Positions 1 through 7,610 of a stretch of 39,377 bases of DNA are shown in pieces. Source of the stretch: an uncultured Bacteroidales bacterium. GTDB taxonomy: Bacteria > Bacteroidota > Bacteroidia > Bacteroidales > Muribaculaceae. Below the pieces are notes generated by a model that saw only the letters and a list, made by a program, of their open reading frames with translations, was not told where the DNA came from and made no database searches. Both the position numbers and the translations under genes were made by a program. The stretch lies in contig CAMWNF010000008.1 of NCBI GenBank assembly GCA_947175535.1, positions 1 through 39,377 on the forward strand, written 5' to 3'. Positions within the stretch are counted from its first letter, which is position 1. The number at the start of each line of letters is the position of its first letter.

Positions 1-141
1 CGACTCGTCCAAAAAATCCTCTCCCGCAAACCACCCCTAACCAATTCTCCATCAACCTCCCACATCGCAAACCGCCATTTTAACCCACGTTAAAACCGCC
101 CCGCACCACAAAAAAACCGGCTTTCGCGTCAAATTTCCCTA
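1..141. other. C-rich, G-poor left edge; possible end of a truncated gene
   Basis: No gene can be assigned with confidence. Frame 1 on the plus strand is open from the window edge to a TAA at 91-93 with C-ending codons, so it could be the last 30 codons of a truncated gene, but the peptide is not recognisable. Positions 78-95 form a perfect inverted repeat (TTTTAAC, 4-nt spacer, GTTAAAA) just upstream of the promoter-like element at 142-149. It could be an operator or a weak terminator. Confidence 0.25.
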
Positions 142-149
142 TAACTTTG
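142..149 (+). promoter_or_regulatory. Bacteroidetes-type -7 element TAACTTTG
   Basis: TAACTTTG fits the TAnnTTTG -7 consensus. It lies 19 nt before the ATG of the small leader-like ORF at 169. No clear TTG is seen at the -33 spacing; TTTC near 122-125 is the nearest candidate. Confidence 0.45.
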
Positions 150-168
150 CCATCGAAAACAAACAACC

Positions 169-267
169 ATGGCTTTGTTTAACCATTACCATTACCCCAC
201 TACTATTACCCTCTATTATTACCCATTCAAGTTTTCCCAAACAGGAAAACCTACTGCAAAAGGATAG
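169..267 (+). CDS. Possible attenuator leader peptide (32 aa), orphan
   Basis: A 33-codon ORF begins 19 nt after a -7 promoter element. The product is skewed to Thr, Tyr, Phe and His, with the cluster HYHYPTTITLYYYPF near its N-terminus. That composition, the short promoter-to-ATG distance and the repeated ATTACC nucleotide pattern resemble leader peptides of amino-acid biosynthetic operons (threonine or aromatic type). No biosynthetic gene follows on the plus strand: the next gene is on the opposite strand and ends at 495. Downstream are a TTCCC/GGGAA inverted repeat (301-318) and a GCCTAT/ATAGGC palindrome (323-335), neither with a T-tract. It may be a remnant of a lost operon, a small regulatory transcript or a chance ORF. 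Confidence 0.4.
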   Translation: MALFNHYHYPTTITLYYYPFKFSQTGKPTAKG

Positions 268-426
268 GCGGATATCTGTCTGACAACAGCGTCCTCCGAT
301 TTCCCCACCCTTAGGGAAGACAGCCTATTATAGGCCTCACCCGCTTCCCGCAACACATTAAGATTGCCTTGTCCGCAATCACCTCACTTTCGGCGAACAG
401 AACCTGCGCCGCTCAGCGAAGGCAGA
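268..426. other. Intergenic, no gene recognised
   Basis: This stretch lies between the leader-like ORF and the terminator of the lipoprotein gene. It holds two small inverted repeats (301-318 and 323-335) but no supported coding sequence or RNA gene. A plus-strand ORF from 369 runs into the antisense of the lipoprotein gene and is probably spurious. Confidence 0.5.
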
Positions 427-461
427 TAAAAAAAGACCGTCAAAACATTGTCCGACGGTCT
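427..461 (-). terminator. Rho-independent terminator of the lipoprotein gene
   Basis: AGACCGTC (434-441) pairs with GACGGTCT (454-461) around a 12-nt loop. Read on the minus strand the stem is followed by an uninterrupted T-run (the A-run at 427-434). It lies just beyond the stop of the minus-strand gene ending at 495. Confidence 0.85.
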
Positions 462-494
462 CTATCGATAAATCTATATGAATATCGGTGCCTT

Positions 495-1604
495 TTACAG
501 CTGCTTTATGATTTCAGCTTCGAGCTTGGTCGGGTCTGTCACACGCGAATGGATAACACCGTCGCGACCGATTACATAGGTGAGCGGCAACACATTGACG
601 TTGTAGCTGATTAACGCTGCCGAACCGTCTTCAGGTGCATTCCAGACCGTAATCCACGGAAGATTGACGGCTGACTGCTTCCACTCGGCTTCGTTGCTGT
701 CGAAGGCAAGCTGATATATTTCGAAGCCCTTGCCGTTATATTTCTTATAAAGGTCGGCAAGTATGACATTGTACGCAGGCGAAGATTCAAGCTCATAGTT
801 CGTGAAACTGAGCAGAACAACGTTGCCCTTCGATGCTACGTCATAAAGAGTGTGCTCTGTACCCTTGTTGTCATAGGCTTTTATATCAGCTGAAAGACCG
901 ATTTCAGGAACTTCGATTGTATTCGTCTCCACTTGCGCCGGATTGGCGGCGGCTTTGGCAGAGAGGAACAGATTGCGAAGTGTTGTCGTGCGCGGATCAT
1001 CCGGCATGTTCGATGCGAAACTCTGAGCGACCGCTCCGATAAGCGACAGGTCGCGTCTCGACGATGGATTGAAAAGAGCCTTTGAGCCTACTCGCTTGTT
1101 GATGATGTAATATCCTGCGATAGGTTCGCCCGATGTGAGTGCAATCTGCGACAACTGACGTTTGAGCAGCGAATCTGTCGCCGCGGCTTGTTCCCCACGC
1201 TGAGCTACGGTAGCGTTGATAAGAGAATCTATTTCGGCGAATTTACGCGCGGCTTCGCTTCCGCTAAGACTGTAGTCCGAACCGAACTTCCCGGCAGAGG
1301 TGTTCAACTTGATATGGCTGACCGAATCGACCGGAAAATAGATGCTCGAACCGTCGAGTGACAGTCGCAGAACCTCGGGATACGCAGCCGGAGTCGCTGA
1401 CACATATTCGAACCGGTCGTTTGACGAAACCGTTATGGAATCGATAGTGTACCAGTTGTTATTGTTGAACGCCTGCAGAGCGACTTTCTTTCCTGCCGCG
1501 CCGGCGACCGTGCCGTCGATTGACCATCCCTTTTTGTCCGAGCAAGAACTCATGACAAGGAGAGACGTGGCGATAGAGATTGAAAAAAGTAGTTTGAATT
1601 TCAT
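495..1604 (-). CDS. DUF4369/thioredoxin-fold lipoprotein lacking the CXXC motif
   Basis: 369 aa from the ATG at 1604. An upstream in-frame start at 1655 would add 17 residues ahead of a clean lipoprotein signal (MKFKLLFSIS...LLVMSSCSDKK), so the later start is chosen. After the lipobox Cys comes a DUF4369-like beta-rich domain (WSIDGTVAGAAGKKVALQ), a helical middle, and a C-terminal TlpA/AhpC-type fold (GNVVLLSFTNYE..., ...VLPLTYVIGRDGVI). In active TlpA-like proteins the VVLLSF strand leads to WCxxC; here it reads NYELESSPAYN, so no redox Cys pair is visible. The cis-Pro region (VLPLTYV) is kept. Probably attached to the inner or outer membrane facing the periplasm. A disulfide oxidoreductase role is unlikely; a binding or structural role is inferred. 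Confidence 0.8.
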   Translation of the reverse strand: MKFKLLFSISIATSLLVMSSCSDKKGWSIDGTVAGAAGKKVALQAFNNNNWYTIDSITVSSNDRFEYVSATPAAYPEVLRLSLDGSSIYFPVDSVSHIKLNTSAGKFGSDYSLSGSEAARKFAEIDSLINATVAQRGEQAAATDSLLKRQLSQIALTSGEPIAGYYIINKRVGSKALFNPSSRRDLSLIGAVAQSFASNMPDDPRTTTLRNLFLSAKAAANPAQVETNTIEVPEIGLSADIKAYDNKGTEHTLYDVASKGNVVLLSFTNYELESSPAYNVILADLYKKYNGKGFEIYQLAFDSNEAEWKQSAVNLPWITVWNAPEDGSAALISYNVNVLPLTYVIGRDGVIHSRVTDPTKLEAEIIKQL

Positions 1605-1626
1605 GATTCTGAATGTTTTTTTCGGG

Positions 1627-2019
1627 TTACATCTCTTTTGCGATACTTTCAGCAATCTGCTGCATGCGCTCGGGCGACAGCTTCAGTTTCTCACCGAAAA
1701 AGTTCATGTCACTTTCTTTGTTGATAGGCACCAGATGGATATGAGCGTGAGGCACCTCCAGACCCATTACCGCTACGCCGATGCGTTTGCATGGCACAGC
1801 TTTACGGAGAGCTTCTGCTACGCGTTTCGCAAATAACTGTAGACCCGCATAGTCATCGTCCGACAGATTGAAGATGTAATCTTCTTCGTGCTTCGGGATG
1901 ACGAGAGTGTGACCTTCGGCTACAGGATTGATGTCAAGGAATGCGAAATATCGCTCGTCTTCCGCCACTTTATATGACGGTATTTCGCCTGCGGCGATTT
2001 TTGAAAAAATGGTCGGCAT
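1627..2019 (-). CDS. HIT family nucleotide hydrolase (HinT-like)
   Basis: 130 aa, full length for the family. The histidine triad is at residues 91-95 (HAHIHLVP), and the N-terminal half has the typical FSKIAAGEIPSYKV and GHTLVIPKHE segments. HIT proteins of this branch hydrolyse nucleoside phosphoramidates and related adenylates in the cytoplasm. The gene follows greA by 11 nt on the same strand and precedes the lipoprotein gene by 22 nt, so the three probably share a transcript starting upstream of greA. Confidence 0.93.
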   Translation of the reverse strand: MPTIFSKIAAGEIPSYKVAEDERYFAFLDINPVAEGHTLVIPKHEEDYIFNLSDDDYAGLQLFAKRVAEALRKAVPCKRIGVAVMGLEVPHAHIHLVPINKESDMNFFGEKLKLSPERMQQIAESIAKEM

Positions 2020-2030
2020 ATCGGTGCGGT

Positions 2031-2501
2031 TTAGAAAGAAATCTCAACGATTTCAAATTTCATAAGACCTGACGGAACCTTAATCTCAACTATTTCTCCG
2101 AGCTTATGCCCGAGAAGACCCTGCGCGATAGGAGTCGATGATGCGATTTTCTTTGCCTTGAGGTCTGCTTCTGAGTCGGCGACAATAGTGTATTCCATCA
2201 CCGCGCCGTTTGCGACGTTTTTGATTTTAACCTTGTTGAGTATCTGCACTTCGTCTGTATTGAGCTTGCTTTCATCGATGATGCGGGCCTGCGCTACAAG
2301 GTCTTTCAGCTGTGAGATTTTCATTTCGAGCATGCCTTGAGCCTCTTTTGCCGCATCGTATTCCGCATTCTCAGACAAGTCGCCTTTGTCGCGGGCTTCA
2401 GCAATTGCACGTGATATTTCTGGACGCTTCACCGACTCGAGGTAAGCGATTTCTTCCATTTTCTTTTTGTAACCTTCTTTGGTCATGTAAGTGATAGCCA
2501 T
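2031..2501 (-). CDS. greA: Transcription elongation factor GreA
   Basis: 156 aa, the usual GreA length. The N-terminal coiled coil spans roughly residues 5-75, with the conserved stretch GDLSENAEYDAAKEAQ carrying the acidic tip residues that coordinate the catalytic metal in the RNA polymerase secondary channel. The C-terminal FKBP-like globular domain ends ...GEIVEIKVPSGLMKFEIVEI. GreA stimulates transcript cleavage by backtracked RNA polymerase. A minus-strand -7-like element (TACCTTTG, 2628-2621) lies about 120 nt upstream of the start. Confidence 0.96.
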   Translation of the reverse strand: MAITYMTKEGYKKKMEEIAYLESVKRPEISRAIAEARDKGDLSENAEYDAAKEAQGMLEMKISQLKDLVAQARIIDESKLNTDEVQILNKVKIKNVANGAVMEYTIVADSEADLKAKKIASSTPIAQGLLGHKLGEIVEIKVPSGLMKFEIVEISF

Positions 2502-2620
2502 AGAGAGTGTCGTTTTAGAGTATAATAATTAATTTTGTTTTTGAGACAGTAAAAAATAAAGAAACCCGGCCGCATATGGGCGAGTCCCCTCAGTTGAGAT
2601 ACCATGATTTTAACTGAATG

Positions 2621-2628
2621 CAAAGGTA
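2621..2628 (-). promoter_or_regulatory. Possible greA promoter -7 element
   Basis: CAAAGGTA on the plus strand reads TACCTTTG on the minus strand, matching TAnnTTTG. It lies upstream of greA. No TTG at the preferred 19-21 nt spacing was found, so support rests on the -7 element alone. Confidence 0.4.
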
Positions 2629-2750
2629 GATACTTTTTACAATACACCATATATTAATAAGTTAATTATTATTAAAAGGAAGCATTCCGCGATGGCTGTT
2701 TGTTAGTATGATATGGAATTATATATTAATGGTAATACACGATTAAAGAT

Positions 2751-3290
2751 ATGAAATCAAAAGAAAACAATCCTGCCATTGAAAACATAATGACGAGGAC
2801 ATCGGTCCGGAGTTTTACCTCGCAGCCCGTTGATGACGATGTGCTCGAGACCGTTTTGAAAGCTGCGATGGCGGCTCCATCAGCGATGAACAAACAGCCC
2901 TGGCATTTCTTTGTGATAAGGGAAGAAAATTTGCGTAATACTATCGCCGATTCTATCGAGTATGGTAAACAGTCTTTGCGTAATTCTTCAGTGGCAATCA
3001 TTGTCGCAGGCGACAAATCTCGTTTCTTCGACGAACCGGATGCCGTCGACTACTGGGTCGAGGATTGCTCGGCGGCAGCGCAAAATCTTCTTCTGGCTGC
3101 ACATGCTCTCGGTCTCGGAGCCGTCTGGTGCGGAGTATATCCAATTCCGGAGCGAGTCGCTCAACTTCGCAAAGCTACAGGCATATCCGACGACTTTATT
3201 CCGATGTGTATAATCCCGATTGGTTATCCCGACGCGGATGCCGAACCTAAAGACAAGTGGGACCCGGCTAAAGTCACTTACCTTAAATAG
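2751..3290 (+). CDS. Nitroreductase family FMN-dependent oxidoreductase
   Basis: 179 aa. The N-terminus carries the family signature RTSVRSFTSQPV, then the FMN-contact segment AAPSAMNKQPWHFFVI (about residues 47-62), and a C-terminal GLGAVWCGVYP region followed by IIPIGYPD. The family uses FMN and NAD(P)H to reduce nitro compounds, quinones or enones in the cytoplasm, usually as a dimer; the physiological substrate cannot be read from sequence. It is divergent from greA and convergent with the glycosyltransferase gene ending at 3299, and stands as a single transcription unit. Confidence 0.92.
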   Translation: MKSKENNPAIENIMTRTSVRSFTSQPVDDDVLETVLKAAMAAPSAMNKQPWHFFVIREENLRNTIADSIEYGKQSLRNSSVAIIVAGDKSRFFDEPDAVDYWVEDCSAAAQNLLLAAHALGLGAVWCGVYPIPERVAQLRKATGISDDFIPMCIIPIGYPDADAEPKDKWDPAKVTYLK

Positions 3291-3298
3291 CCTGCCTC

Positions 3299-4114
3299 TC
3301 ACCAGAGATAGCGGCGGTCGCCTTTCAATATATCAGGAGCCTTCCGCGCCCCGGCAATCATATGTTTTATTGACCACAAGAATCCTGATTGTTTATGCCG
3401 TCTCAGACGCCACGCCTTGATTAAAAAACGAAGCAAGTATGATTTAGGATAGGCTATTGCGACGTAGCATCCTGTCGCACGCAGATTTGCAGGTGTAAGT
3501 CCTTTTTTGGTTCCGGTCGATAGTTCGGGATGGACACATATCACGACGGGAAAGAAATGACAATGAAGATTGCGCCTTATGGCTGAGAGTAGAAACAGTT
3601 CGTCCTCCGCGCCGTGCAGATATCGCGACCCAAGCCCGAATTCAGGATGAAAGCGGAGATTGCCCACCGATGCCCGTCGGAACGCGATGTTAAATGTCGC
3701 CACCCAGTAGTCTTTTGGCAGTGGTTCGCCAAGTCGACAGGCTGCCGGAGGATATATAGGCTCCCAGGGCATTTCGGCGATAAACGTTGCGACATCGACA
3801 TCCGGATTTTGTTCAAACGCTTCAATCACGGCTTTCAGACCCTCTTCGCTGTAGACAAGGTCATCGTCTGAATTAAGGATGAGGTCACCCGTGCAATGGT
3901 CTATGGCGTTATTACGGTTGAGGGACTGACCCGTCTGATTGAAACGGTAAATCTTGACATCGTCGCGTATAAGAGCCGGCGGCACTGGCGCATCACGATG
4001 GTCTTGCCACGAGACAATATAATTCACTCCGTCGACAAAAGGCAGATTCATGTCAGCGACTTTGACAATCCCTTCCGGACGATGTGTGACGAGAGCTAAA
4101 TCGAGAGTCAGCAT
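3299..4114 (-). CDS. GT2-like glycosyltransferase
   Basis: 271 aa. The protein has a GT-A-like layout: an early LALVTH strand, NRNNAIDHCTGDLILNSDDDLVY around residues 61-85 (an acidic DDD in place of the canonical DXD), and a later ...LHGAEDELFLL segment resembling the ED base motif of GT2 enzymes. The C-terminus is basic and rich in aromatics, with no clear membrane segment. It starts 12 nt after the stop of the GT4-type gene upstream, so the two probably act in one glycan pathway. Substrate and acceptor are unknown. Confidence 0.75.
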   Translation of the reverse strand: MLTLDLALVTHRPEGIVKVADMNLPFVDGVNYIVSWQDHRDAPVPPALIRDDVKIYRFNQTGQSLNRNNAIDHCTGDLILNSDDDLVYSEEGLKAVIEAFEQNPDVDVATFIAEMPWEPIYPPAACRLGEPLPKDYWVATFNIAFRRASVGNLRFHPEFGLGSRYLHGAEDELFLLSAIRRNLHCHFFPVVICVHPELSTGTKKGLTPANLRATGCYVAIAYPKSYLLRFLIKAWRLRRHKQSGFLWSIKHMIAGARKAPDILKGDRRYLW

Positions 4115-4126
4115 GGCGTGATGTTT

Positions 4127-5254
4127 TTAATTACCGACCGATGACCAGAAATCAAGATAGCGTTGCGCTACGGTTTTGCAGTCGTTATGACGTTCGACGA
4201 ATTCGCGCGATTTTCTTCCGCGGTCAGCAATCAGCTCGGGATGCACGACGATTTGTTCAAGAGTATCAGTGAGACCTTCAACGGTTACGGGAGCGTTTAT
4301 TATGGGTTGGTTTTCATGTTCGCCTATGAAATCATAGTAGTCATCTTCACCGCCCGAAACGACATTCAGACCGTAAGCCATCGCCATGAGCGCAGTTGTC
4401 GCAGGTGTGTAGCTGTATATCTGGTCAAGTACGACATGGGCGTTTTTAAGCAGTCCGATAAATTCGTCAAAAGGTCTGTTCTCGACTATCATCAATTCCG
4501 CCTTGTCGGGATAGCGTTCCACAATCGTCCGGGCAGCCTCTTCAAGATAATCCGACCCTTTCATCGTCATGCGGGTGCGGTCCCTGCCTAAAAACAACTT
4601 GACCTTGTCAATCTTTTCCGGAAGTTGAACCGGTGTGAACATATCAAGGTCAACGGGTATGCCGCCATATGCGATTTTATTTGCTGGAAGCAGCCTTTGA
4701 AGCGAGAGATGATATTCGTATAGCACAGATGCGGCACCGTCAATATTATCGTAAAAAAACTTCTGGTAATCTCTCAGGGCGTCATTGTGCCACTCCTCCC
4801 AATCTGATTGTTTTTCAAGAAACAGACGGTTCGGTTTGCCATCGATAAACCATTCGCTGTATTTCAAAGGACTGTCAGCAGACGCAAGCATGTCGAGAAA
4901 TGGTACGTCATGACTCATCGCGTTCAGAAACACCGCTCCATTATCTCTTTTAAGCCTGTTGAAGACCTTTTTTATCAGCTTGGGGCGTAATCCGACGAAA
5001 TTGGCGTCGTTGACCGAGACTATATCATATCCTTTAAGATGCTTTCTCAGTGTGGTCGAGAGTTTAAGATATAGTTCCAGTCCGCCGAGTTTACCTGGTC
5101 GGCGTGAAATGTCGATATCGCGTTGACAATTATGCCATGTGTCTCCGTCAGATATAAGCGTCACCTCGCAGCCGAGCCTCCGCAGACCTGAGGCAAGTGT
5201 GCGGTGGCAGTTGCTGTAATCTCCAAGGAGCAGTATCTTTAACGGTTTCGGCAT
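4127..5254 (-). CDS. GT4/GT1-type glycosyltransferase
   Basis: 375 aa with a GT-B layout. The N-terminal Rossmann strand KILLLGDYSNCHRTLASGLRRLG is followed by KLFLGRDRTRMTMKGSDYLEEAA near the domain boundary and a C-terminal donor-site region (HVVLDQIYSYTPATTALMAMAYGLNVV). The EX7E motif of classical GT4 enzymes is weak here. It is probably cytoplasmic and transfers a sugar to a membrane-linked acceptor. It heads a two-gene minus-strand unit with the GT2-like gene. Confidence 0.8.
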   Translation of the reverse strand: MPKPLKILLLGDYSNCHRTLASGLRRLGCEVTLISDGDTWHNCQRDIDISRRPGKLGGLELYLKLSTTLRKHLKGYDIVSVNDANFVGLRPKLIKKVFNRLKRDNGAVFLNAMSHDVPFLDMLASADSPLKYSEWFIDGKPNRLFLEKQSDWEEWHNDALRDYQKFFYDNIDGAASVLYEYHLSLQRLLPANKIAYGGIPVDLDMFTPVQLPEKIDKVKLFLGRDRTRMTMKGSDYLEEAARTIVERYPDKAELMIVENRPFDEFIGLLKNAHVVLDQIYSYTPATTALMAMAYGLNVVSGGEDDYYDFIGEHENQPIINAPVTVEGLTDTLEQIVVHPELIADRGRKSREFVERHNDCKTVAQRYLDFWSSVGN

Positions 5255-5309
5255 ATTGTTAAAACGTGAGTAATGATAAAATTAGTATCGCATACCCGCG
5301 AAAAAATCG

Positions 5310-5317
5310 TAACTTTG
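5310..5317 (+). promoter_or_regulatory. -7 promoter element before the DUF4491 gene
   Basis: TAACTTTG matches TAnnTTTG and ends 7 nt before the ATG at 5325, so the transcript would be leaderless or nearly so. No strong -33 TTG is visible. Confidence 0.5.
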
Positions 5318-5324
5318 CCATTGT

Positions 5325-5654
5325 ATGAACTCAATAACAGAACTTTTGCAACAATGGCATGTACTCGGACTCGCCATCGGTTTATGCACATTCCTGATAA
5401 TCGGGTTGTTCCATCCGATTTGTATCAAGTGTGAATATTATTTCGGCACCCGTTGCTGGTGGTGGTTTCTACTCCTCGGTCTGGCGATGTGTGGCGCGGC
5501 AGTCTGTGTCGAAGATGTCTTTCTGTCGACGCTATTTGGAGTGATAGCCTTTTCTTCGTTCTGGACAATAATGGAAATCTTCGAGCAACGACAGCGTGTG
5601 AAGAAAGGTTGGTTCCCTATGAATCCGCGAAGAAAAGATGATTATCGTGACTGA
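5325..5654 (+). CDS. DUF4491 family small membrane protein
   Basis: 109 aa with three hydrophobic segments: about residues 13-30 (LGLAIGLCTFLIIGLFHP), 43-60 (WWWFLLLGLAMCGAAVCV) and 66-85. The conserved motifs GLFHPICIKCEYYFGTRCWW and the C-terminal EIFEQRQRVKKGWFPMNPRR are those of DUF4491, found in Bacteroidetes. The function is unknown; it is predicted to sit in the inner membrane. It is convergent with the acyl-CoA ligase gene, with only 14 nt between the stops. Confidence 0.85.
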   Translation: MNSITELLQQWHVLGLAIGLCTFLIIGLFHPICIKCEYYFGTRCWWWFLLLGLAMCGAAVCVEDVFLSTLFGVIAFSSFWTIMEIFEQRQRVKKGWFPMNPRRKDDYRD

Positions 5655-5668
5655 CCCCCATTATAAGG

Positions 5669-7477
5669 CTAACAATACATAGCCTCAATCTCGTGGGCGT
5701 AACGGTTGTTGATAATCGGTCGGCGCAGTTTCAGAGTGTTGGTAAGTTCTCCGGATTCGATGGAAAATTCTTTGGGCAGAAGAGTGAAGCGTTTGATTTT
5801 CTCAAAATTGGCAAAACCTTTCTGAAGACGTTCAATGCGTTCGGCTATCATCTTCTTGATATCGTTGTTCTGGATTAATTCGTCGATGCTGCGGAATGCG
5901 ATTTTCTTGCGACGTGCATATTCCTTGAGTGCCTCGAACGCAGGAATGATAATAGCTGTCACATACTTGCGCTGGTCACCGATTACAGCAACCTGCTCGA
6001 TGTATTTGTCTTCGCCCAGACGGCTTTCTATAGCCTGAGGAGCAATATATTTGCCGTTGCTGGTCTTGAAAAGGTCTTTGATTCGTTCAGTGAGGATAAG
6101 CGCTCCTTTTTCGTCGAAACGACCTGCGTCGCCTGTTCTGAACCATCCGTCTTCGGTGAAGGCTTCTGCAGTTGCTTCGGGACGGCGGTAATAGCCGCGC
6201 ATGACTGTCGGTGCCTTAACAAGTATTTCGTTATCAGCGCCTATCTTTACCTCAATTTCAGGCAGTGGTGTTCCGACAGTTCCGATTTCATAGTTCACAG
6301 TCGGGAAGCATGTGACAGTCGCCGTCGTCTCAGACAGACCGTAGCCGATGACGATATTCACTCCGCAGGCATGGAAAAATTCCACAATGTTGGCAGACAG
6401 CGGAGCTCCGGCTGTCGGGAAAATATTACCCTCGTTTATGCCGATGGCTTTTCGCATGACCGACAGAATGCGTTTGTCAAAGAAACGATATTGAGCTTCA
6501 ATCATCCATGGCGCACGACGACCGACGCGGGCATACTTGAGATTACGGATTGAACCTATTTTGAGTGCGCGCTCGACCATAATCTTTTTCAAACCGGTCA
6601 TGGCTGCGATTTTTTCCTGAACGGCAGTATAAACTTTCTCCCAGAAGCGGGGTACACTGCACATGCAAGTCGGCTTAATTTCGCGGATGACAGTCTGAAT
6701 CTCTTTCGGATTATCGTTTATCGCAACCTTTATACCAAAATCGAGACAATAATATGTCCATGCCTTTTCAAATATATGGCTCAACGGCAGGAAACACAAA
6801 GAGCGGTCTTTGTCGCTGAGAGTGTCGAGACGTTTGTGGTGTATCGCGATAGCCGCATCAAAACAGCTGTGGGGAAGTATGGCTCCTTTAGGTTCTCCCG
6901 TTGTGCCTGATGTGTAAATAAGAGTGGCTATATCTTCAGGAACGGCTGATGCACATCTCCGGTTTACAGTTTCACGTGATGCGTCCCCCGCTGCCTCACC
7001 GAGTTTGAGCATCGATGAGAAGCGCATTGTCGTCTTATCGTCCTTGTCGAGGGCAATAGTGTCGTCAAAAGTGACTATGGTCTTCAACGTCGGGCAATTG
7101 GCTGCCACTTCGCGGACAATATTATATTGGCTCTGGTCGCCGACCATAATCATGGTGGCTCCTGAATCGTTGATTATAAACTCAACCTGTTCGCGGCTGC
7201 TTGTCGCATATAATGAAACAGGGATGGCTCGATTTCTGAAACATGCGAAGTCAGTGATGAGGATTTCCGCGCAGTTAGCGGAGAAAACGTTTACCATCGA
7301 CTGCGGTTCGACACCCATTATCTCAAGAGCACATGCGAAATCGATGACCTGCTTGTGAAAAGAATCCCATGACATCGAGACCCATTGTTTTGTGCCGCGG
7401 TCTCTAAAGCTGATTGCTTCGCGCGAGCCATAATGGAGAGATTGTCTCGTCGTTAAATCAGTTAGTATGTTGTGCAT
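5669..7477 (-). CDS. Long-chain fatty acid--CoA ligase (AMP-binding)
   Basis: 602 aa. ANL-superfamily motifs appear in order: the P-loop-like YTSGTTGEPKGAI (about residue 190), HIFEKAWTYY, GYGLSETTATVT (A4/A5, about residue 380), the GWFRTGDAG hinge region, and ERIKDLFKTSNGKYIAPQAIE near the C-terminal lid. The enzyme activates a fatty acid as acyl-AMP and transfers it to CoA, in the cytoplasm or at the membrane. The FadD15-like architecture is common in Bacteroidetes. A well-spaced minus-strand promoter sits 30 nt upstream, so it is probably monocistronic. Confidence 0.92.
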   Translation of the reverse strand: MHNILTDLTTRQSLHYGSREAISFRDRGTKQWVSMSWDSFHKQVIDFACALEIMGVEPQSMVNVFSANCAEILITDFACFRNRAIPVSLYATSSREQVEFIINDSGATMIMVGDQSQYNIVREVAANCPTLKTIVTFDDTIALDKDDKTTMRFSSMLKLGEAAGDASRETVNRRCASAVPEDIATLIYTSGTTGEPKGAILPHSCFDAAIAIHHKRLDTLSDKDRSLCFLPLSHIFEKAWTYYCLDFGIKVAINDNPKEIQTVIREIKPTCMCSVPRFWEKVYTAVQEKIAAMTGLKKIMVERALKIGSIRNLKYARVGRRAPWMIEAQYRFFDKRILSVMRKAIGINEGNIFPTAGAPLSANIVEFFHACGVNIVIGYGLSETTATVTCFPTVNYEIGTVGTPLPEIEVKIGADNEILVKAPTVMRGYYRRPEATAEAFTEDGWFRTGDAGRFDEKGALILTERIKDLFKTSNGKYIAPQAIESRLGEDKYIEQVAVIGDQRKYVTAIIIPAFEALKEYARRKKIAFRSIDELIQNNDIKKMIAERIERLQKGFANFEKIKRFTLLPKEFSIESGELTNTLKLRRPIINNRYAHEIEAMYC

Positions 7478-7506
7478 ATAAATAGTCTACGTGTTAAAAA
7501 TCGCTG

Positions 7507-7538
7507 CAAAGTTACTTGCTTTGCTATATTTATAACAA
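7507..7538 (-). promoter_or_regulatory. Promoter of the acyl-CoA ligase gene
   Basis: Minus-strand -7 element TAACTTTG (7514-7507) with a -33 TTG at 7538-7536, separated by 21 nt. This matches the Bacteroidetes promoter layout and is placed just upstream of the start at 7477. Confidence 0.65.
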
Positions 7539-7610
7539 CCGAAGCGATGATAATTGAGGTGCCGTTAACAAATATTGCCAGGTTGCACACATAAAGTTAA
7601 CTAACGTTAA

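Noticed and set aside
369-614. Plus-strand ORF of 81 codons
   Set aside because: It runs through the terminator hairpin and the antisense of the lipoprotein gene, and its product looks like low-quality shadow coding.
1342-1836. Plus-strand ORF of 164 codons
   Set aside because: It is antisense to the lipoprotein and HIT genes, both of which have clear family motifs.
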